A DNA stretch of 64,000 nt from Rapana venosa (taxonomy: Eukaryota > Mollusca > Gastropoda > Neogastropoda > Muricidae), in the NCBI GenBank assembly GCA_028751875.1, contig CM054151.1, positions 44,672,576-44,736,575 on the forward strand, read 5' to 3'. This document shows, one piece after another, positions 57,455-64,000 of the stretch; within the stretch, counting starts at the first letter, position 1, and every line of letters begins with the position of its first letter. The notes beneath the pieces were generated by a model, which saw nothing but the letters and a program-made list of their open reading frames with translations, made no database searches and was not told the DNA's origin. The position numbers and the translations under genes are program-made.

Positions 57455-57920
57455 TCCCCCCCCCCCCCCCCCCCTCTCTCCTTTTCTCTCCTTTCCCTTG
57501 GGTGTGTGTGGGGTGTTGTTTGTGTGGTGTGTGTGTGTGTGTTTTTGTGTGTGTGTGTGTGGGGGTTTGTGTGGAAATTTTTTTTTTTTGTGTGGTAAAA
57601 AGACGTCCAAAAATTTTTTTTTTCCCGAAGGTAAATTTTTGTGTGTTTGTGGTGTGTGTTTTGTGGGGTGTGTGTGGGGTGTGTGTGTGGGTTTTTGTGT
57701 GTGGTTTTGGGGTGTTTTAAAAGTAAATGCAAAACTTTTGTTTTTTAGAAGGGAAATGTTTGTGTGTGTGTCTTGGTTGTGGGTGTGGGTGGTTTTTTTA
57801 AAAAATAAAATTTAAAAATTTTTCCCACCCTTTTTTTTAAGAAATTTGGTTTTTGTGTGGTGTTTGGGGTGTTTTTTGTTTGTTTTTGTGTTTTGTGTTG
57901 TGGGGGTTGGGGTTTTGGAA
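57455..57920. repeat. Poly-C run and (GT)n with composite-array units
   Basis: A C run at 57455-57473 and GT-rich sequence follow. Units like CAAAACTTTTGTTTTTTAGA near 57730 and CTTTTGTTTTGAAGGTCTGT near 57930 are inverse counterparts of the units at 39436 and 32769 of arm 1. The block that separates those units in arm 1 is missing here. Confidence 0.75.
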
Positions 57921-58134
57921 AAGTCTGGAAACTTTTGTTTTGAAGGTCTGTAAAGTGTTTGCCAAAAAACAACCAAAACCCATTTTTGTTTAAACCCTTT
58001 TTGTTTTTTGGGATTATTTAAATTCAGAAAAAAAAAAAGCTTTTTTTCACAACCACCTTTTAAAAAAAGGGGAAAAAAAAAAATAAAGAGAAAAAAAGAA
58101 AAATTATTGGAACCCAAAAAGAAATTTTCCTGTC

Positions 58135-58165
58135 CTTTTTGGGTTTTTTCCCCCCCCCCCCCCCG
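58135..58165. repeat. Poly-C run (counterpart of poly-G 32498-32561)
   Basis: C run flanked by GGACAGGAAAA-like sequence on the minus strand, as near 32580. Confidence 0.7.
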
Positions 58166-59169
58166 GTGATTTTTAAAAAAGAAACTTTCCTTAAATTTTT
58201 AAAAAACTGGGAATTTTCTTTAAATGAAAGGGGTTTTTCAAATTTAACCAAAAACCCCTATTTTTAATTTAAATTTTTAAAAAACCTATTTAAAATGTTT
58301 AAAAAAAATTTTGGGGCCCTATTCTTTTTAAAAAATAAAAATTAAAAATTAAGAACTAATTTTTTTAGAAAAAAGGAAAATTAGAGTTTTATGCGGGAAA
58401 ATAAAAATTTGCGAAAATAAAATTAAAAGTTTTTGTGGTTTCAAAATAAAGGGTGAGTCCTGTCCGTTGGGGAATTTTTTAAGGGCCATTAATTGGGTTT
58501 TTAAAAAGAACCCCTTTTAAAAAATTGGTTTTAAAAATTTTAAACAAAAAAAACAAATCCGTTTTAAACCCCAAGGGGTTACCTTAAAACCAAAAATTTA
58601 AAAAAATTAAAATTATTAAAACCCCCGGACTTGTTGGGGGAACCAAAAAAACCCCGGCAAACCCTTTTTTAAAAAAAAATAAAATTTTGGTTTTTTTTTG
58701 GAGGGGCCCCTTTAGCCCCGACGACCAAACAAAACAATTTTGTTTGGAAGAGTTTTTGGGGGAATTGACAAAAACCAAAAATTGTTAAAATTTGGGGTTT
58801 TGGGAATCTCCACAAAATAAAAAAAGGGGGGGGGGGGGGGGGGGAGGTAAAAAAAAAATAGGAAAAAAAAATGAAAAAAAGGGGGGGGTGGTTTAAAAGG
58901 GGGTCTATATTTTGTATGGATTTTTTACAAAAAACATCCCCGGGAAAAGAGCCACAAAAGTTTTGCAGTGCGGTGGACCATTTCTTTTGCGGGGTGTTGA
59001 AACCATCCCCATTGTCCTTTTGAAGGTTTTAAATCTTTTTTGGGGGAAACCGGGGTTTTCATGTTGCGTATTCTTTAAAAATTTTAAAGTCTTTTTAAAA
59101 TTTCTGATATTAACAAAAATTTTGTGTGTGTGGAGTGTGTTGGGACATTGTGTTAAGTGAGGGGTGTTG

Positions 59170-59260
59170 TTTTGTGTAAGTGGTATGGGTGTGGAGGAGA
59201 GAGAGAGAGAAGAAAAAGAGGGGAGAGAGAAGAGAGAGAGAAAAACAAAGGGGGTTTTTT
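59170..59260. repeat. (GA)n-rich tract
   Basis: GAGAGA with AAAAAG interruptions, lying in a GT-rich setting (59120-59480). I find no GA tract at the matching arm-1 place, where (CA)n occurs (31224-31314), so this part of arm 2 is also structurally different. Confidence 0.7.
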
Positions 59261-60794
59261 TTGTTTTAAACTGTTACATAAATTTTTATAAGTGTTGGGG
59301 CGGGGGCGCATGTGTTTAAAATTTTTTGTGTGGGGTGGGGCGTGCGAGCACAATTTTTTAAACCTGTGTGTGTTGTGTTGGGTTTTTTGTGTGTTGTGTT
59401 TTTTGGGTGTATATGCTGTGTTTGGAAGGTAAGTTTTGTTTTGGCTTGGGGGTGTGTGGTGTGTTGGGGGCGCCCGCGCCGCGCGCGCGGGGGGTGGTGT
59501 GTGGTTTTTGGGGGGGTGCAAAGGGACTGTATTTTTCCCACAAAACAGCCCAGGAATCTTTAGGGCCCACATATTGGGGGGTTTTTAAAAAAATAATAAT
59601 ATTAGTTAAAAAATCAAACGGGAAAAAAAAATTTTAAATGAACAGTGTGTGGCGCGCCCCGCGCCGGGGGGGTTTTTTGGGTTTTGTTGTTGGGTGGTGG
59701 TTGGGTTTTGTGTGTTGTTTTTGTGTTGGCTGTTATTGCTTTCCTTATTTCAACCTCTATAAAATCTTACTGATAGAAAGGCAATAAGGGGGAAATTCAT
59801 TCACAGCCATAAAAGGAAGTTTATCAACTGTGCAGATCTAAGGGTTTAACCTTTTTGTTCCGGAAGATGGATCTACATTTACGTCGAATCAATCCCCAAA
59901 ATCAAGAAACATAAAATATAAAATTTTGGGAAACATTTACAAATGTCCAACCACATGTGCATGTGTGTGTAAGAAGTGTGCATGCGTGCCCATGCCTGTT
60001 GTGTGTGTTTGTGGGGTGTGGTTGTTTTGTGTGTGTGGGTGTTTTGTGTGGGGTGGTGAATGAAGATATACATCAGCTCCATACATTTTAAAAACCCTAA
60101 AGTGAAATCCGGGGCCGGCTTTTGTGTTTGGGTAAACAAAATGATTTTTTTCCCCCAAAAAATTTTTGTATGAAAGTAATGCCCCAAAAAACCCCACCCA
60201 TCAATCATTTTGTTTTATTTTGCAATCAATTTTGACGCCACCAAAAAAAATAAAGTACAAAATTTAATTTAAAGCGCTTCAAAAATAAAAAAAAACAAGT
60301 AAAGGGTGGTTAAAAGTTTTTTCCCCCTTTGAAAGTGGGGCCCCCTATATCTTTGAAACATCAAAAAAAGTGGTAAAAAATGGGGCCCCTATTGGTTTTC
60401 CCATGCCAGTACGATAGAGGGGGTCCAAAAATATTTGTATGGAAAAATTTCAGCCCGTCACTCTCATTTTCAAGGGTTTGGCAAAAATCCTGCATTTTCC
60501 CCGCGGACTAGAAACTGTTTTGGGGCAAGATTTTAAGACCCTTTCCCGGAAAATCACACCCTGTTTTGGGGGTTTTGTGTTTTGTGGGCTTTTCCATGAC
60601 TTGATCCTTTTTTAGTTGCTTTGAATGGAATACTACTTTCAATCAGAGCAATTCCCCTGCGTGAAATTCGGGCTGCTCTCCCGGGGAAGGGCTGGCCACA
60701 AAAAAAAAGCACCACCCAATTCTTTTAAAAAAGGAAGCCAAACAAATTTCCGTCAAAGCAACTCCACGCCTGAAATTAGGGGGGACCCTTTAGC

Positions 60795-60865
60795 GAGAAA
60801 AGAGAGAGAAAAGAGAGGGGAAGAGAGGAGAGAGAGAAAAAGAAGAGAGAAAAGAGACCACGTTG
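60795..60865. repeat. (GA)n-rich tract in arm 2
   Basis: Counterpart of the (CT)n at 29600-29675. Confidence 0.8.
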
Positions 60866-61024
60866 CCCCCAGGAGTAACCCCTCTTTTTTCCCCTCCCTT
60901 TTTTGTTGTCCCCGTTTTAAAACAGAGGGTTAGATAGTGAAATAATTAAAGTGTTTTTTGGGTTTCCTCCTTTTTGCCACTGCCCCTTGGGAAAAGGGGG
61001 TTTAAAGTTTAAACCCCAATAAAA

Positions 61025-61130
61025 ATAACTCTCTCTCTCTCTCTCTCTCCCCTCTCTCCACTCTCTCCCCTCTCTCTCCCCCTCTCTCCCCTCTCTCTCC
61101 CCCTCTCTATCCATCTATCCCATCTATCTT
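61025..61130. repeat. (CT)n / (CTAT)n microsatellite in arm 2
   Basis: Counterpart of 29320-29450, including the tetranucleotide end (CTATCCATCTATCC). Confidence 0.85.
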
Positions 61131-61149
61131 TAACTAAAAAAAAAAGACG

Positions 61150-61560
61150 AGTCCTGCTACCGAAAAGCATGTCCACTATTAAAAATCAGCTTTAAGACGA
61201 AAGTCCATTTTTTTTTTGAAGGGGCCCTGCCCCTCACTACTTTACCTAAAAGATAAATTTCCCTAGAAAATTTTATGCCCACCTTGGTTTTTTTCCGGTT
61301 TTAAGGGTTTTCTGATGGGTTTAGTCCATGATAAAAAAATGTTCAAATCTGGCTCTATTTTTGTATAAAAACTTTTCAGTTACGAGAAAAACTTACGCTT
61401 AGGGTCTCATGTCTTTGGACCGATGTATTATGGGGCTGTTTTGTTGATGGGGAAAATTGGGATATACATTTTTTTGGGTTTAATTTTTTCTGTCCCCCCC
61501 TTCCCTAGGGGGCCCATGGCCTTACTGAAAAAAAACCATCTGAATCCCGAATCCCCTAAC
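61150..61560 (+). mobile_element. LINE 3' end, arm-2 copy
   Basis: Noisy inverse of 28925-29315. The 3' UTR segment TGGCTCTATTTTTGTATAAA near 61350 is well kept, and ACCATCTGAA near 61535 marks the tail. Confidence 0.75.
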
Positions 61561-61569
61561 TATCTGAAG

Positions 61570-61940
61570 GGCACCCCCAATTTCCCAGGGGGGACGGGGT
61601 AGTTGGTGGTTACAGTGAAGTTTCTGTCTGCTGACCCTTGGGTCGATTTCGTTCGAGGGATTTTTCCCCTTTTGGGGTTTAAATTTTAGTGCCGAAACCA
61701 CTACCCCCCCAAAAGTCTTTTTTGGATGAACAAAAAAACCGAGGTTCCCGTGTCAAAAGCACACAAACATTTGCCACAAAGTTAAAACCCTTTTCCCCTT
61801 TTTGGAAGAGTAGGGGCCTTTGTTGGTGGGAAAGGATGAAAAATTTAAAAAAACTGCATACCCCCCCCGGGGACGGTTTAAAAAAAGACATGAGTGCTTA
61901 TTCCAATTTTCCTAAAATAAAAAAAATAAAATAAAAAAAC
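61570..61940 (+). mobile_element. tRNA-derived SINE, family 2, arm-2 copy
   Basis: Head around 61595-61650 (GTAGTTGGTGGTTACAGTGA, then TTGGGTCGATTTCGTTCGAG). The body has GGAAGAGTAGGGGCC near 61805. The 3' end is AGACATGAGTGCTTATTCCA with an (AATA)-rich tail at 61910-61940. Counterpart of 28543-28900. Confidence 0.75.
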
Positions 61941-61992
61941 TCTCTCTCTCTCCTCCTTTTCTCTCTCCCAATCTCCCCCCTTCTCTCTCTCT

Positions 61993-62029
<37 letters not shown>

Positions 62030-62050
62030 CCCCCCTCCCTCCTCTCTCTC
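61941..62050. repeat. (CT)n microsatellite at the outer end of arm 2
   Basis: Counterpart of the (GA)n at 28477-28542. Sequence beyond it no longer matches arm 1. Confidence 0.85.
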
Positions 62051-63344
62051 CTCTTCTACAAAAAATGAATATTCCAAACAGGGTTTCTGATACTTTCCTC
62101 AAAGGGGCACAATTAAGCTTGAAAGACCAGAAAGTCAAAAACCCTTAAAAAGAATTAAAAACAATAAAAAATGGTTTGGGTTCCCTTTACCTTTTTCATC
62201 CTCCTCCTTAAAGTAATCATCACAATCCTCTTGTTAGATTTTTTTTAAAACTTATAAATTATTCCCCCAACACACACCCATACACAACAAAAACACACAA
62301 AAAAAAGAGAGAGAGAGGAGAAAAAAGAGGAAAAACCCGAGCAAGGAGAAAAAACTTTGGGGAAAATGTTATTGATTATAAAAAAAGGGCTTCCGATTGA
62401 AATACAAGTTTTTGTTCCTTAAAAAAAAAAGTCTCCACTCCCCCCCCCCACTGTCCGCAAAAAAAGGGGCCTATAACTTTCCAAAAAAAACACTATTTTT
62501 CCCTTACACTAATGTTGTCTAAAAAAATGTAGTTAGTGTTGCTTCCCCTTACGGGTTTGGCCCCCCCAAAAATTGGGAAAAAAACCTTAATTCAAATCTT
62601 TACCCCAAATAATACCCACATTCCCAAAGTCAACTGTAAAAGGGAAAACACAACAAATACGAAACCAAAACGTTGCAATCAAAAAAAAGAACTGAAATAA
62701 AAGGGGGGGGGGGGGGGGAAACAAAACAATAAAAGATACCGGGGATGAAAAAAGAATAGCTAGTTAAAAAGGCTTTGAATTCCCCCCGTAGGGTGCCGGG
62801 GGGGGGGGGGGGGGGGGGGGGGGTCATTCAGTATAAAATAGCAACCCCCACCATCTGGGGGTTTTTTATGCTAGGGAAATTTCCCTTTTTTTTTACCTTT
62901 TCCCTTTTTGGGTTTTTTTTTAACCCGTTCATTTTTCCCTTTCCGTCACATCTTCAATCTATTTTTTGCCTTCTTGGTCCATTTTTTCCTGTTTTTTTTT
63001 CTATAAAGTTTTTATTTTTTTAAAAAACAACCAGAAAAGAATTCTCTTCCACGCTGAAGCCCAGAAAACGTGAGCCTCACCCTTTTGAGGGGCTTATTGG
63101 GGAGCGCAACGCCTTTTTCTCAGATGACAAACAAATATTGTTGTCTGGGCGTTTTGAAAAAGAAGAAAAAAAGATCTCCCCCAGGGGTTAACCTCTATGG
63201 GCCCAAATTTCCCCCCCCTAAAAAGTCCCCCTTTTATGAATTAAAATAAACCGATAACCCTGGGCGACACAAGCTGACCTTCTTAAAAAACAAAACACAC
63301 AACACCCACACACCACACACACACACAACACACAAAAACAAAAC

Positions 63345-63475
63345 AAAAACCGGCAAATTTTCAAAGAAAAAACCGGGACTGGATGTTTTAAAAAAAACCC
63401 CCATAAGTGCTTTTTCCAATTTTCCCGATTTTAAAAAAAATTTAAAAAAATAAAAATAAAATAAATAAACACACC
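63345..63475 (+). mobile_element. SINE family 2 tail remnant
   Basis: GACTGGATGTTTTAAAAAAA, ATAAGTGCTTTTTCCAATTT, then an (AATA)n-like tail at 63440-63470. A degraded copy of the shared 3' end. Confidence 0.6.
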
Positions 63476-63714
63476 AAAAACACGCACCCCGTGAAAAAAA
63501 CCCCTTGCTTTTTGGAAAAAATAAGGGCCTTTTGTTTTATTTTTTTTAAAAAAAGTCCCCACGTGGTGCCGGTTTTTTTACCTCACCCCCGAATGTAATT
63601 GGCTACCCTAAAGACGGCAAAACGGTATAGGGCCCCAAAATCTCATCATTAGCTCTAACCCAGGAACCAAAAAAAAAAACTTTCTTTTCTGCAAGCTTCT
63701 CCTATCATTTTTCC

Positions 63715-63865
63715 CTTTTTTTCTTTTTTCTTCCCCTTTTCTTCTTCTTCTTCTTCTTTCTTCTCCTCTTCTCTCTCTCTTTTCCCTCTCTCTTTTTTCT
63801 CCTCTCTCTCCCCCCTCCTCATCTTCTTTTCTCTCTCTCCCCTCCTTTAACCCCTCTCTCCTCTT
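63715..63865. repeat. Polypyrimidine (CTT)/(CT)n tract
   Basis: TTCTTCTTC and CTCTCT units. The Arg/Glu/Lys-rich minus frame is an artefact. Confidence 0.9.
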
Positions 63866-64000
63866 TTTCCCAATTTTTAAAATTTTTTGAAACAACCTGG
63901 CCACTGTTTGGGTTTTTAAAAATGGTGTATTGGGACCCCCTTTAGTAAGGGGCCCCCCCCTTTACTAAAAAAAAACCATTTCGAGTTCGGGGTTTTTTCC

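Larger units (their letters stand above)
49114..62050 (-). repeat. Inverted repeat, arm 2 (noisy copy, probable haplotig)
   Basis: The whole stretch follows arm 1 in reverse complement, with heavy base-level noise (homopolymer smearing, small deletions). Relative to arm 1 it lacks the SINE at 30528-31060 and about 6.5 kb including both LINEs at 33.2-37.9 kb. It carries an extra LINE at 50.05-51.46 kb and an extra SINE at 55.67-55.87 kb. Features with direct counterparts: hairpin element about 49775-49985; SINE head 54640-54760; LINE 3' end about 61150-61560; family 2 SINE 61570-61940. No gene is seen in it. Confidence 0.9.
62051..64000. other. Low-quality sequence without recognisable gene
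   Basis: Homopolymer-smeared sequence with G runs at 62705-62718 and 62800-62823 and CA pieces near 63295-63340. Nothing coding is recognisable. If arm 2 continues allelic to contig 2, the LINE at 23.85-28.25 kb must be missing here; I could not find the expected sequence from below 23.85 kb either. Confidence 0.5.

Noticed and set aside
28470..62050. A genuine giant palindrome like those of sex chromosomes
   Set aside because: Not excluded, but those arms are kept nearly identical by gene conversion. Here the arms differ by four transposon events and are joined only through a placeholder gap.

Overview
This is a eukaryotic, repeat-dominated stretch of a draft assembly, probably from a marine mollusc (gastropod-like). 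I reach that from recalled features of molluscan retroposons: tRNA-derived SINEs, 3' tails containing AGCGCTATATAAATTCCAT followed by (ATT)n, and very long (CA)n, (GA)n and (CAC)n tracts. The species cannot be fixed from the sequence. I find no host protein-coding gene, rRNA, functional tRNA gene or CRISPR array that I can defend. The recognisable coding matter is decayed reverse-transcriptase (RT) sequence from several non-LTR retrotransposon (LINE) families.

Layout. The window holds three contigs joined by two placeholder gaps of exactly 500 N (15101-15600 and 48614-49113). Contig 1 starts with about 11.3-11.8 kb of consensus in which bases are smeared into homopolymers. It holds two SINE copies, simple repeats and a LINE RT fragment (11.3-12.35 kb), then becomes clean and continues with (GT)n, a 700-bp polypyrimidine tract and a LINE C-terminus. 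Contig 2 (15.6-48.6 kb) is clean. It contains (CA)n fields, a 19-bp minisatellite (16.97-18.23 kb) with a nested retroposon, a C-rich tract, a 5'-truncated LINE (18.9-19.55 kb), an ATT/AT/CT block with a tRNA-like SINE (21.4-22.4 kb), an ACCA-rich satellite, a nearly complete but broken LINE (23.85-28.25 kb, minus), several SINEs, two more LINEs (33.23-35.53 and 35.97-37.93 kb), a long hairpin element (45677-45841) and a (CAC/CAT)n array (46.3-47.08 kb). Contig 3 (49.1-64 kb) is again homopolymer-smeared.

Main result. Contig 3 from 49.1 to about 62.05 kb is an inverted, noisy copy of 28.47-46.6 kb of contig 2. The two arms differ by whole transposon insertions: a SINE (30.53-31.06 kb) and a roughly 6.5-kb LINE-bearing block (about 33.0-39.44 kb) occur only in arm 1; a LINE (50.05-51.46 kb) and a SINE (55.67-55.87 kb) occur only in arm 2. 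This fits two allelic haplotypes (or an old inverted duplication) better than a fold-back of one molecule. The 500-N join and the unpolished look of arm 2 make a mis-scaffolded haplotig the likeliest explanation.

How the parts relate. The retroposons share a few 3' tails, as expected if SINEs borrow LINE machinery. One tail occurs repeatedly beside (CA)n, and one is joined to a 165-bp perfect-loop hairpin, giving an unusual hairpin-bodied retroposon. These are the most novel-looking items; I see no convincing new gene system.
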